A DNA stretch of 64,000 nt from Paenibacillus albus (GTDB lineage: Bacteria > Bacillota > Bacilli > Paenibacillales > Paenibacillaceae): assembly GCF_003952225.1 (NCBI RefSeq), contig NZ_CP034437.1, positions 1,812,501 to 1,876,500 of the forward strand, read 5' to 3'. The translations under genes were made by a program, and so were the position numbers. Below, piece after piece: positions 33,860 to 41,406 of this stretch (position 1 is its first letter; every line of letters begins with the position of its first letter). Under the pieces are notes generated by a model. That model had not been told where the DNA came from and did no database searches. It saw only the letters and a list, made by a program, of their open reading frames with translations.

Positions 33860-34822
33860 GTGCACGAAGAGCGTTCAGAGGATAAACGGGGAAAAATGCT
33901 TGATGCGGTTCGGATGTACTATCAGTTGGATTACAGTCAGCAGGAAATTGCCAAAAAGCTGGGCGTATCCCGCCCGACCGTAAGCCGTTTCATTCAACAA
34001 GCCAAAGAAGAAGGCTATGTCATCATTAGCATTGTCGACCCGCTGGAGAACAACGATCTTCTTGCCGGGCAAATCGAGCGTAAATTCGGCTTGAAGAAGG
34101 TCGTCATCGTTAACGTGCCTCATTATGACGATGCGGTCGTGAAGAAGTATCTCGGCCATGCAGGTGCTAAGTATATTGATACGATCGTCAAGGACGGCGA
34201 TATCATCGCAGCGACGTGGGGAACGACGCTGTACGAGGTGGCGCTGGGATTGTCGGATAAGCATGTCCGAGACGTCAAAGTTGTTCAGCTGAACGGCGGC
34301 GTCAGCCATTCGGAGACGAATACGTACGCGAGCGAAATTATTACGCTGTTCGGCAAAGCGTTCCATACGACGCCGTATTTTATCCCGATGCCTGCGATAT
34401 TCGATCATGCCGTCGTTAAGAAGACGATTGAGACCGATCGGCACATCAACAATATTCTGGAGCTGGGGAAGAAGGCGAATATTGCGGTTGTCACTGTCGG
34501 CACACCAACAGAAGATTCCGTTCTGATCAAAGCGAATTACTTTAACGAGGAAGAGCTGAAGATGATCTTCGAGAAGGGGGCGGGCGATATTTGCTCGCGC
34601 TACTTCAATATCGACGGTGTCATCGTTTCGGAGGAGCTGGATCAGCGTACAATCGGCATTTCGCTGGACGATCTGAAGCAAAAGGAACAGTCTATTCTGA
34701 TCGCGGGCGGCATCCGCAAGGTGGACGGTATTTATGGCGCGCTTCGCGGAAAATATACGAATGTGCTTATAACCGACCAGTTTACGGCAAAATATTTAAT
34801 GGAACGCAATTTAAACAGATAG
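33860..34822 (+). CDS. deoR: SorC-family regulator of deoxyribonucleoside use (DeoR-like)
   Basis: A 320-residue regulator with an N-terminal HTH (SQQEIAKKLGVSRPTVSRF, about 25-43) and a C-terminal sugar-phosphate-binding domain (GTTLYEVA, GGIRKVDGIYGAL). B. subtilis DeoR, which represses dra-nupC-pdp and responds to deoxyribose 5-phosphate, is of this family and length. Start GTG 33860 has GGGAGGGAGA before it. deoC follows after 14 bp. The name is supported mainly by this context. It may regulate the whole importer-deoC unit. Confidence 0.82.
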   Translation: MHEERSEDKRGKMLDAVRMYYQLDYSQQEIAKKLGVSRPTVSRFIQQAKEEGYVIISIVDPLENNDLLAGQIERKFGLKKVVIVNVPHYDDAVVKKYLGHAGAKYIDTIVKDGDIIAATWGTTLYEVALGLSDKHVRDVKVVQLNGGVSHSETNTYASEIITLFGKAFHTTPYFIPMPAIFDHAVVKKTIETDRHINNILELGKKANIAVVTVGTPTEDSVLIKANYFNEEELKMIFEKGAGDICSRYFNIDGVIVSEELDQRTIGISLDDLKQKEQSILIAGGIRKVDGIYGALRGKYTNVLITDQFTAKYLMERNLNR

Positions 34823-34836
34823 AGAGAGGTTAAAGG

Positions 34837-35520
34837 ATGGGACAACAATTAGAGGGTGCAGCTTTAGCTGCCTATTTTGACCATACGTTATTGAAGCCGG
34901 AAGCTTCCTTCGAGCAGATCGTCAAGCTCTGTCAGGAAGCGAAGGACAACAAGTTTGCAACCGTATGCGTGAATCCGTATTGGGTGTCCGAAGCGGCTTC
35001 TCAGCTGGCAGGCTCAGGCGTTGGCATTACGACGGTTGTAGGTTTCCCGCTTGGTGCGTCCACTTCGCAGGTTAAAGTGGCGGAGACGAAGGATGCGATT
35101 GCTAACGGCGCGACGGAGATTGATATGGTGCTTAACGTTGGCGCGCTGAAATCCGGACGTCTCGATGAAGTAGAGAAGGATGTTCGCGGCGTTGCGGAGG
35201 CTTGCAAGGGCCGTGCTGTAATGAAAGTCATCCTCGAGGTTGGCTTGCTGACGGATGAAGAGAAAGTAACGGCTAGCGAAATTTGCAAGCGCGCAGGCGC
35301 TGACTTCGTGAAGACGTCGACAGGCTTCGGTCCGGGCGGCGCTACGGTGAAGGATATCGCGCTTATGCGCCAGACGGTTGGACCGGAGATGGGCGTTAAA
35401 GCGTCCGGCGGCGTTCGTGATCTGGAGACGGTGCACAGCTTAATCGATGCAGGCGCGACGCGCATTGGCGCAAGCGCAAGCGTGACGATCGTTGGCGGCG
35501 GCAAGGGCGAAGGCTACTAA
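34837..35520 (+). CDS. deoC: Deoxyribose-phosphate aldolase
   Basis: A 227-residue TIM-barrel class I aldolase that splits 2-deoxyribose 5-phosphate into acetaldehyde and glyceraldehyde 3-phosphate. The Schiff-base lysine is Lys159 in [24 protein letters not shown] and VKASGGVRD are conserved. The length agrees with B. subtilis DeoC/Dra. It ends the nucleoside cluster and feeds the deoxyribose part into glycolysis. Confidence 0.95.
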   Translation: MGQQLEGAALAAYFDHTLLKPEASFEQIVKLCQEAKDNKFATVCVNPYWVSEAASQLAGSGVGITTVVGFPLGASTSQVKVAETKDAIANGATEIDMVLNVGALKSGRLDEVEKDVRGVAEACKGRAVMKVILEVGLLTDEEKVTASEICKRAGADFVKTSTGFGPGGATVKDIALMRQTVGPEMGVKASGGVRDLETVHSLIDAGATRIGASASVTIVGGGKGEGY

Positions 35521-35525
35521 GGGGC

Positions 35526-35564
35526 AAGAAAGAAGAGGCGGAGCAGATGCTCCGCCTCTTTCTT
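35526..35564 (+). terminator. Terminator after deoC
   Basis: A 12-bp perfect stem AGAGGCGGAGCA/TGCTCCGCCTCT with an AAGAAAG/CTTTCTT outer extension, then TTGTTGTT. Confidence 0.88.
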
Positions 35565-35630
35565 GTTGTTGTTGGATTTGCTGACAGCTAGCTGCCGTTA
35601 CTAGCTGAAGCTTGGCTGCTTACCGTCGGC

Positions 35631-35807
35631 CTAACGGAACGTACAGCGCATATTCGCCGCTTGTTTTGCGAAACTGCGGCTCTAACGGACTACAGCGATG
35701 CTATCGCCCCGGATTTGCTCCCATATGGGCACAATTGCTGGCAATAAGTTCTCTGTGTTCCGTTACATTTTCCAAGTCGCCCTGATAACGCTTCTGTGTT
35801 CCGTTAG
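35631..35807. repeat. Intergenic inverted repeat element, copy B
   Basis: About 177 bp. CTAACGGAAC (35631) and CTAACGGAC (35682) on the left are mirrored by GTTCCGTTA (35757) and GTTCCGTTAG (35798) on the right. The architecture is the same as copy A at 18424-18609, including GTACAGCGC-TATT after the first end and ATAACGCTTC-TG before the last. It lies between the deoC terminator and the stop codon of the XRE-cupin gene. Confidence 0.7.
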
Positions 35808-35817
35808 AGAAGTCTGG

Positions 35818-36369
35818 TTAAGGATAATAAATAATGACGTCGTAACGAACGATGTCATCGCCTATGTTTCGGTACATGTGGGGCTGATCTGCCACATAGC
35901 GAACTGCGTTGCCTGCATCGACTGTATAGGATGTACTCTGGATCTCGATAATCAGGGTGCCGGATGAGACGAGAATGTACTCTTCCACGCCTGCGCTATG
36001 CGCTTCGGACTCATAGACGCAGCCGGCATCCATCTCGACGGAGTAGACCTCGAATTTCTTTGACGGATCGAACGGGAACATCGGGTAGACGCGATAATGG
36101 CCGTCAGCCTCAAGCATCGGCTCCATTTCGCCCTTCACAATGACGGCTACCTCGGACGGCGGCTCTTCAATGAGCGTTGTGAAGGAAAGGCGCAATCCGT
36201 TTGCGATTTTCCAAATAATTGAGATTGTCGGGCTCGTCTCGCCGCGCTCGATCTGCCCGAGCATCGCTTTGCTGACCCCGGTAAGCTCCGCTACTTTATC
36301 AAGGCTTAATCCTCTTGTTTGACGAATCGCCTTCAAATTTCGCCCCAGCTTGATGTGAATCTGTTCCAT
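35818..36369 (-). CDS. XRE-family HTH and cupin transcriptional regulator
   Basis: A 183-residue regulator. The HTH_3 domain (about 8-63) shows IRQTRGLSLDKVAELTGVSKAML. A cupin_2 domain (about 105-180) carries HSAGVEEYILVSSGTL and a His-containing end. This architecture often regulates amino-acid or polyamine catabolism. The gene is divergent from kbl across 170 bp holding two 17-bp direct repeats, so it is the likely regulator of threonine degradation here. A GGAGGAAG ribosome site precedes the start. Confidence 0.87.
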   Translation of the reverse strand: MEQIHIKLGRNLKAIRQTRGLSLDKVAELTGVSKAMLGQIERGETSPTISIIWKIANGLRLSFTTLIEEPPSEVAVIVKGEMEPMLEADGHYRVYPMFPFDPSKKFEVYSVEMDAGCVYESEAHSAGVEEYILVSSGTLIIEIQSTSYTVDAGNAVRYVADQPHMYRNIGDDIVRYDVIIYYP

Positions 36370-36440
36370 ACGCTTCCTCCATCAATACACTTCTATTTCA
36401 CTTATTGTAGCCGATACGGGCAAGGATGTCGAAAATAATA

Positions 36441-36482
36441 TGTGCGTTATAGCATACAAACATATTGTGCGTCATAACATAC
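36441..36482. promoter_or_regulatory. Two 17-bp direct repeats (candidate XRE operator)
   Basis: TGTGCGTTATAGCATAC (36441-36457) and TGTGCGTCATAACATAC (36466-36482) agree at 15 of 17 bases and are 25 bp apart. The second covers the -35 box of the kbl promoter. The repeats lie between the divergent regulator and kbl genes. Confidence 0.65.
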
Positions 36483-36493
36483 GTATGTATAAT
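36465..36493 (+). promoter_or_regulatory. Promoter of kbl
   Basis: TTGTGC (36465-36470) and a perfect TATAAT (36488-36493) with a 17-bp spacer, 47 bp before ATG 36540. Confidence 0.6.
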
Positions 36494-36539
36494 ATAAAAT
36501 AATTGAACCTAGCGACATACAGAAAAGGGGAATGCACGC

Positions 36540-37745
36540 ATGTCCAGTCCATCTTTGCTCGCCTATTTGCGAAATAACCTGGAAGAGCTAAAACAGAAAG
36601 GCTTGTACAACGAAATTCAAGTACTTCAAGGCGGTAATGGCCCGATTATTCGTATTCAGGACCGAGAGCTGATAAATCTCTCTTCTAATAACTACTTAGG
36701 TCTTGCTGGCGATGAGCGTCTTATTCACGCTGCTGAGAAAGCGCTTCACAAATACGGTGTAGGAGCCGGCGCAGTTCGCACAATCAACGGCACGATGGAC
36801 CTGCATGAGGAGCTTGAGACGAAGCTTGCGAAGTTCAAGCAGACTGAGGCCGCTATCGCGTACCAATCGGGCTTCAACTGCAATATGGCTGCGATCTCGG
36901 CCGTCATGGAAGCTGGGGATGCGATTCTGTCCGACGAGCTGAATCACGCGTCGATTATCGATGGCTGCCGTTTGACGAAGGCGAAAGTCATTCGTTATAA
37001 GCACTCGGATATGGCGAATTTGGAATTGCAGGCGAGAACGGCACGTGAGTCCGGCCAATATAACAAAATCATGGTCATTACAGACGGGGTCTTCTCGATG
37101 GACGGGGACATTGCGAAGCTTCCTGAGATTGTTGAAATTGCGGAGCGCTACGACCTTATTACGTACGTTGACGATGCGCATGGCTCCGGCGTTCTTGGCA
37201 AAGGGGCAGGTACGGTCAAGCATTTTGGCTTGTCGGATAAGATTGATTTTCAGATCGGTACGTTGTCCAAAGCAATCGGTGTTGTCGGTGGATATGTCGC
37301 TGGCCGCCGCGAGCTGATTGACTGGCTGAAGGTAAGAAGCCGTCCGTTCCTGTTCTCGACAGCAACGCCTCCGGCGATTGTAGCAGCTTGTATCGCGGCG
37401 CTCGATATTCTGACAGATAGCGCGGAGCTGCAGGAGAAGCTGTGGAGCAACGCGGCGTATTTCCGCAATGGCCTTACGCAGCTTGGGTTCCAGACGGGGC
37501 ATACGGAAACGCCGATCATCCCGTGTATCATCGGAGACGAAGTGCTGACGCAGCAGTTCAGCAGAGAACTGTTCGAGGCAGGCGTGTACGCGAAGGCGAT
37601 CGTGTTCCCGACCGTTCCGAAGGGTGTAGGCCGCATCCGCAACATGCCGACAGCCGCGCATACAACGGAGATGCTTGATCAAGCTTTGGTAATCTATGAG
37701 CGGGTGAAGAAGCAGATCGGCGTAGGTGTAAGCGCGGGCGTGTAA
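36540..37745 (+). CDS. kbl: Glycine C-acetyltransferase (2-amino-3-ketobutyrate CoA ligase)
   Basis: A 401-residue PLP enzyme of the alpha-oxoamine synthase family. PLP lysine Lys244 lies in [22 protein letters not shown], the [10 protein letters not shown] motif and IPCIIGDE are typical. It cleaves 2-amino-3-ketobutyrate with CoA into glycine and acetyl-CoA. BioF is the closest alternative, but the downstream threonine dehydrogenase-like gene (35 bp) favours Kbl. The divergent XRE-cupin protein probably regulates it. Confidence 0.9.
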   Translation: MSSPSLLAYLRNNLEELKQKGLYNEIQVLQGGNGPIIRIQDRELINLSSNNYLGLAGDERLIHAAEKALHKYGVGAGAVRTINGTMDLHEELETKLAKFKQTEAAIAYQSGFNCNMAAISAVMEAGDAILSDELNHASIIDGCRLTKAKVIRYKHSDMANLELQARTARESGQYNKIMVITDGVFSMDGDIAKLPEIVEIAERYDLITYVDDAHGSGVLGKGAGTVKHFGLSDKIDFQIGTLSKAIGVVGGYVAGRRELIDWLKVRSRPFLFSTATPPAIVAACIAALDILTDSAELQEKLWSNAAYFRNGLTQLGFQTGHTETPIIPCIIGDEVLTQQFSRELFEAGVYAKAIVFPTVPKGVGRIRNMPTAAHTTEMLDQALVIYERVKKQIGVGVSAGV

Positions 37746-37780
37746 GGAAGAAGGCTCGATTAATCGGAGGCGATGCGGAT

Positions 37781-38755
37781 ATGAACACCATCTTAGTCAC
37801 AGGCTCCTCGGGGCAAATCGGCAGTGAACTGGTCGCTGCCCTTCGCGCTCGTTACGGCGCGCACAACGTCATTGCGACAGATATTCGGTCGAGCGCATCG
37901 ATCACATCTGGTGGTCCGTTTGAAACGCTCGACGTGAATGACTTACAGTCGTTCCACGCGATTGCTCGCAAATATAAAGCAGACACGATTATTCATCTGG
38001 CGGCGCTGCTATCTGCAATGGCTGAAGCGAATCCGCTGTTCGCGTGGAACCTGAACATGGGGGGCTTGCTCAATGCGCTTGAGGTGGCGAAGGAACTGAA
38101 CTGCCAGTTCTTCACGCCAAGCTCGATCGGCGTATTCGGCCCGGAATCTCCGAAGGATCTGACGCCACAGGTGACGGTGCAGAGGCCAGTCACGATGTAT
38201 GGCATCAATAAGGTAGCCGGCGAGCTGCTGTGCGACTACTACCATCGGAAGTACGGCGTCGATACGCGTTCCTTAAGATTTCCGGGTTTGATCTCGTATT
38301 TGACCCCGCCTGGCGGCGGTACGACGGACTATGCGGTGTCGATGTTCTTCGAGGCTGTTCGCACCGGCGAGTACAGCTCTTACATTAATAAAGGCACGTA
38401 CATGGACATGATGTATATGCCGGATGCGATTGGCTCGATTATTCAGCTGATGGAAGCGGATTCGGCGAAGCTCATTAACCGAAATGCTTATAATGTGTCG
38501 GCCATGAGCTTCGATCCGGAGATGCTCGCAGCAGAGATTCGCAAGCTGCTGCCTGCTTTCAAACTGACGTATGAGATTGATCCGGTACGTGAACAAATTG
38601 CGCAGAGCTGGCCGAATTCGCTCGATATCTCGGCTGCCCAGCAGGAATGGGGCTTCAAGCCTCGTTATTCGCTCGAGCAAATGGCGTATGACATGATGAT
38701 TCAGATCGCATCGCGTACGATTGAGAGCAGCAGAGAGATTATGAAGGTTTCATAA
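37781..38755 (+). CDS. tdh: SDR-type L-threonine 3-dehydrogenase
   Basis: A 324-residue extended SDR (epimerase-like) protein. NAD-binding GSSGQIGSELV lies at residues 7-17, with catalytic Ser of TPSSIGVFGP and YGINK (Tyr/Lys). Sequences such as DIRYPGLISY-like LRFPGLISYLTPPGGGTTDYA are typical of short-chain TDH found in animals and many bacteria. It oxidises threonine to 2-amino-3-ketobutyrate, the substrate of Kbl. It is unrelated to the zinc-dependent E. coli Tdh. A GGAGGCG site precedes ATG. Confidence 0.9.
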   Translation: MNTILVTGSSGQIGSELVAALRARYGAHNVIATDIRSSASITSGGPFETLDVNDLQSFHAIARKYKADTIIHLAALLSAMAEANPLFAWNLNMGGLLNALEVAKELNCQFFTPSSIGVFGPESPKDLTPQVTVQRPVTMYGINKVAGELLCDYYHRKYGVDTRSLRFPGLISYLTPPGGGTTDYAVSMFFEAVRTGEYSSYINKGTYMDMMYMPDAIGSIIQLMEADSAKLINRNAYNVSAMSFDPEMLAAEIRKLLPAFKLTYEIDPVREQIAQSWPNSLDISAAQQEWGFKPRYSLEQMAYDMMIQIASRTIESSREIMKVS

Positions 38756-38778
38756 TTGGATAAATTTGTTTAAATAAG

Positions 38779-38834
38779 AAAGGTTCCTCTGCCTAGCGAA
38801 CTGTGTGTACAGTTCGATGGCAGGGAACCTTTTT
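38779..38834. terminator. Terminator between tdh and convergent dinB-like gene
   Basis: A long stem AAAGGTTCC...GCGAACTGT/ACAGTTCG...GGAACCTTT followed by TTTTT. Its left side is A-rich, so it may act in both directions. Confidence 0.85.
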
Positions 38835-38842
38835 CGCTGTGT

Positions 38843-39373
38843 TTATTCGGATTGGGCTTGTTGCAGGTAGCGCTCGCGAACAATGTTAATATGATGCATC
38901 TCGTGGCCTGTAATGACATGCGCCAGCGCGCGTGCAGAGATTTCTGTATTGCTCGCAATGCCTCTGCGCAAATACGCTTCCGGCGATAAGCTGCGAAGCA
39001 GCGCAAGGGTTGCGGTACGGACCGCGTCGTAATGCTCAAGCAGCTCGCTGATGGAGTTGTCGTCGAACGATGCATTGGCGACGTAATCACTCTCTTCAAA
39101 CCCAGGCAGCGGCGTCCGATCAGCACGCGCAACGCGCAGCAGGCGGTAGCTCATGATGCGCTCCGTGTCGATGATATGACCGAGCACTTCCTTCAAGCTC
39201 CATTTGCCCGGCGCGTAACGGTGAAGGGCTTGCTCCTCCGTAAGGGATGAGAAAAGCGCGCTCGTCCTCTTGCGATTCTCGGCTAGTATATCCAGCAAAT
39301 TTCCATCTTGCACAAGCTTAATGTACGTGCCGAAGTGGCCTCCATACTCGTCTGCGGAAGGTCTCGTAATCAT
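38843..39373 (-). CDS. DinB family protein
   Basis: A 176-residue DinB/YfiT-like four-helix metal-binding protein. Metal-site histidines are recognisable in EVLGHIIDTE and in HVITGHEMHHIN. Members include thiol S-transferases and uncharacterised stress proteins. ATG 39373 is chosen because AAGGAG lies 9 nt before it, while the upstream ATG 39382 touches that site. It is divergent from queF. Confidence 0.86.
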   Translation of the reverse strand: MITRPSADEYGGHFGTYIKLVQDGNLLDILAENRKRTSALFSSLTEEQALHRYAPGKWSLKEVLGHIIDTERIMSYRLLRVARADRTPLPGFEESDYVANASFDDNSISELLEHYDAVRTATLALLRSLSPEAYLRRGIASNTEISARALAHVITGHEMHHINIVRERYLQQAQSE

Positions 39374-39397
39374 GGGCTCCATCTCCTTAGGTTGAAT

Positions 39398-39418
39398 TTA
39401 CACCGCCTTAAGGTGTAA
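39398..39418. promoter_or_regulatory. Dyad between divergent dinB-like gene and queF
   Basis: TTACACC-GCCTTAA-GGTGTAA is a perfect 7-bp inverted repeat with a 7-bp centre in a 102-bp divergent gap. The layout resembles MerR-family operators, but no regulator is linked. Confidence 0.35.
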
Positions 39419-39475
39419 GCTACTAGAACAAGAGTAACCCTTAATGCAATGTAATGACAAGGAGTGTTGTACAAA

Positions 39476-39979
39476 ATGTCAGGAAGATCGAAGGAAGAGC
39501 TGCAAGAAGGCGGAATCAGCCACTTGGGCAACCAAGGCACGCAGTATTTGTTCAATTATAGCCCCGAAGTGCTGGAGTCGTTCGACAACAAACATGTCGG
39601 CCGCGATTATTTTGTCAAATTCAACTGTCCGGAGTTTACGAGTCTGTGCCCGATTACTGGGCAGCCGGATTTTGCAACCATCTATATCTCCTACATCCCT
39701 GATGTAAAGATGGTTGAGAGCAAATCGCTCAAGCTGTACCTGTTCAGCTTCCGCAATCATGGCGACTTCCATGAGGATTGCATGAACATCATTATGAATG
39801 ACCTTATCGCCCTTATGAACCCGCGCTACATTGAAGTGTGGGGTAAGTTCACGCCGCGAGGCGGAATCTCGATTGATCCTTATACGAACTGGGGCCGCCC
39901 TGGCACCAAGTTTGAGGAAATGGCAAATTATCGTCTGATGAATCACGATCTCTATCCCGAAAAAGTAGACAATAGGTAA
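39476..39979 (+). CDS. queF: NADPH-dependent 7-cyano-7-deazaguanine reductase
   Basis: A 167-residue type I (unimodular) QueF reducing preQ0 to preQ1 in queuosine biosynthesis. The catalytic Cys58 and Asp65 lie in [11 protein letters not shown] at the same spacing as Cys55/Asp62 of B. subtilis QueF. The QueF motif ESKSLKLY is present. ATG 39476 has CAAGGAG at 39458-39464. queCDE are not nearby, and no preQ1 aptamer was recognised in the leader. Confidence 0.95.
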   Translation: MSGRSKEELQEGGISHLGNQGTQYLFNYSPEVLESFDNKHVGRDYFVKFNCPEFTSLCPITGQPDFATIYISYIPDVKMVESKSLKLYLFSFRNHGDFHEDCMNIIMNDLIALMNPRYIEVWGKFTPRGGISIDPYTNWGRPGTKFEEMANYRLMNHDLYPEKVDNR

Positions 39980-39999
39980 AAGTCAGGACGTGGCTGCAT

Positions 40000-41202
40000 A
40001 TGAAATTTTCATGGGAACGGAACTTGGTTGTATTGTGGACCGGGGTTTTCTTCTGCAGCATGGCGTACTCGATCTCGATCCCTTTTTTGCCGATCTTCCT
40101 GAATACGGAGCTCGGCGTAGAGCATCATCTTGAGGCTTGGTCCGGAATCGCATTTGGTATTACCTTCTTGGCGAGCGCGCTGATCTCCCCCTATTGGGGG
40201 TCGCTCGCAGACAAATACGGACGCAAGCCGATGCTTATCAGATCCGGCTTCAGCCTTGCCGTGCTGTACTTGCTCAATTACTTCGTGCAGGACCCGTACT
40301 GGTTTCTCATTATTCGTATTTTTCAAGGCTTGCTCGCAGGCTTCGTGCCCGCATCTATTGCGCTTGTCGCCACGAACACGCCGGAGGACAAGACGGGCTA
40401 TGCGCTTGGCATTATGTCGACCGCAGGCGCGACGGGCAGCATTCTCGGACCGCTTGTGGGCGGCGTCGTCAGCCATTATTTCAGCAACCGCGAAGCTTTT
40501 CTCTTCTCCAGCTTCATCGTACTGATCGCAGCGCTAATTGCTACTTTCTTCGCGAAGGAGAAGAACTTCAACCGGCAGGCGACCAGATCGCATGTAATGG
40601 ATGATCTGCGCCATGCGCTCTCGAATCGCACATTCTCGGTGATGCTGCTCATGGCCGGGGTCAGCACGTTCTCTGTCATGATTCTCGAGCCGCTGATTAC
40701 GGTATACGTGCTGAAGATGGGCGTGCCCAAGGATACCGCTTCGCTCAGCTCCGGCATCGTCTTCTCGGCGGTCGGCATTGCGACGGTCATCATGGCACCG
40801 CGATGGGGCAAATGGGGACGGCGCATGGGCTACGAGAAAGTGCTAATGATCGGTCTAATCGGCAGCGGGATCGGCAACATGCTGCAGGTGTTCGTGCCGA
40901 ACTATATCGGCTTCGGTATTCTGCGCTTCGGTTATGGGCTCTTCTACGCGGCGGTTAATCCGTCTATTAATGCAATGATTGTGAGGACGACGGAGCCCGA
41001 GTTCAGAGGGCGGGCATTCAGCCTGAACCAGTCCGCTTCGCAGCTTGCGACGATGGCAGGTCCAATCATTGGCGGGTTACTCGGCGGCATGATAGCGATC
41101 CGTTGGATATTCATCATCAATGGCGGCTTGCTGTTATTTGCAGCATGGATGTTCCGCTTCAAAATCCAGCATAGAACCGCAGCGGTATCACGCAATGGCT
41201 GA
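40000..41202 (+). CDS. MFS multidrug-type transporter
   Basis: A 400-residue protein with 12 helices. The motif GSLADKYGRKPMLIRSG lies in the helix 2-3 loop, and GATGSILGPLVGG in helix 5 is the antiporter motif C, which points to a drug/H+ exporter of the DHA1 type (MdtG-like). It starts 20 bp behind queF and may be co-transcribed, ending at the terminator 41227-41259. The substrate is unknown. Confidence 0.87.
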   Translation: MKFSWERNLVVLWTGVFFCSMAYSISIPFLPIFLNTELGVEHHLEAWSGIAFGITFLASALISPYWGSLADKYGRKPMLIRSGFSLAVLYLLNYFVQDPYWFLIIRIFQGLLAGFVPASIALVATNTPEDKTGYALGIMSTAGATGSILGPLVGGVVSHYFSNREAFLFSSFIVLIAALIATFFAKEKNFNRQATRSHVMDDLRHALSNRTFSVMLLMAGVSTFSVMILEPLITVYVLKMGVPKDTASLSSGIVFSAVGIATVIMAPRWGKWGRRMGYEKVLMIGLIGSGIGNMLQVFVPNYIGFGILRFGYGLFYAAVNPSINAMIVRTTEPEFRGRAFSLNQSASQLATMAGPIIGGLLGGMIAIRWIFIINGGLLLFAAWMFRFKIQHRTAAVSRNG

Positions 41203-41226
41203 TAAGCTGATAACACAGAAGTAAGG

Positions 41227-41259
41227 AACCACCTCGCAACTTGCGCGAGGTGGTTTTTT
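41227..41259 (+). terminator. Terminator after the MFS gene
   Basis: AACCACCTCG/CGAGGTGGTT stem with a 9-nt loop and six T. Confidence 0.93.
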
Positions 41260-41406
41260 CGTCAAGAATTGACAAAATCATAGTATTTTCTCGTTCTCTA
41301 TCGAATCTCGTCGTGGTATATTAACAATAGTAGAATTGGTATCTAATACCTATTGTTTAATAGGCATTTCATGACATAGAGCATAAGAATGAGGGAGGTA
41401 TCGATC

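Noticed and set aside
36696..37682. 328-codon open frame antisense to kbl
   Set aside because: Kbl shows all PLP-enzyme motifs; the antisense frame is a codon-bias shadow.
39383..39475. preQ1 riboswitch before queF
   Set aside because: A GTTCTAG-like string occurs only on the opposite strand and the A-rich tail and pseudoknot partners are missing.
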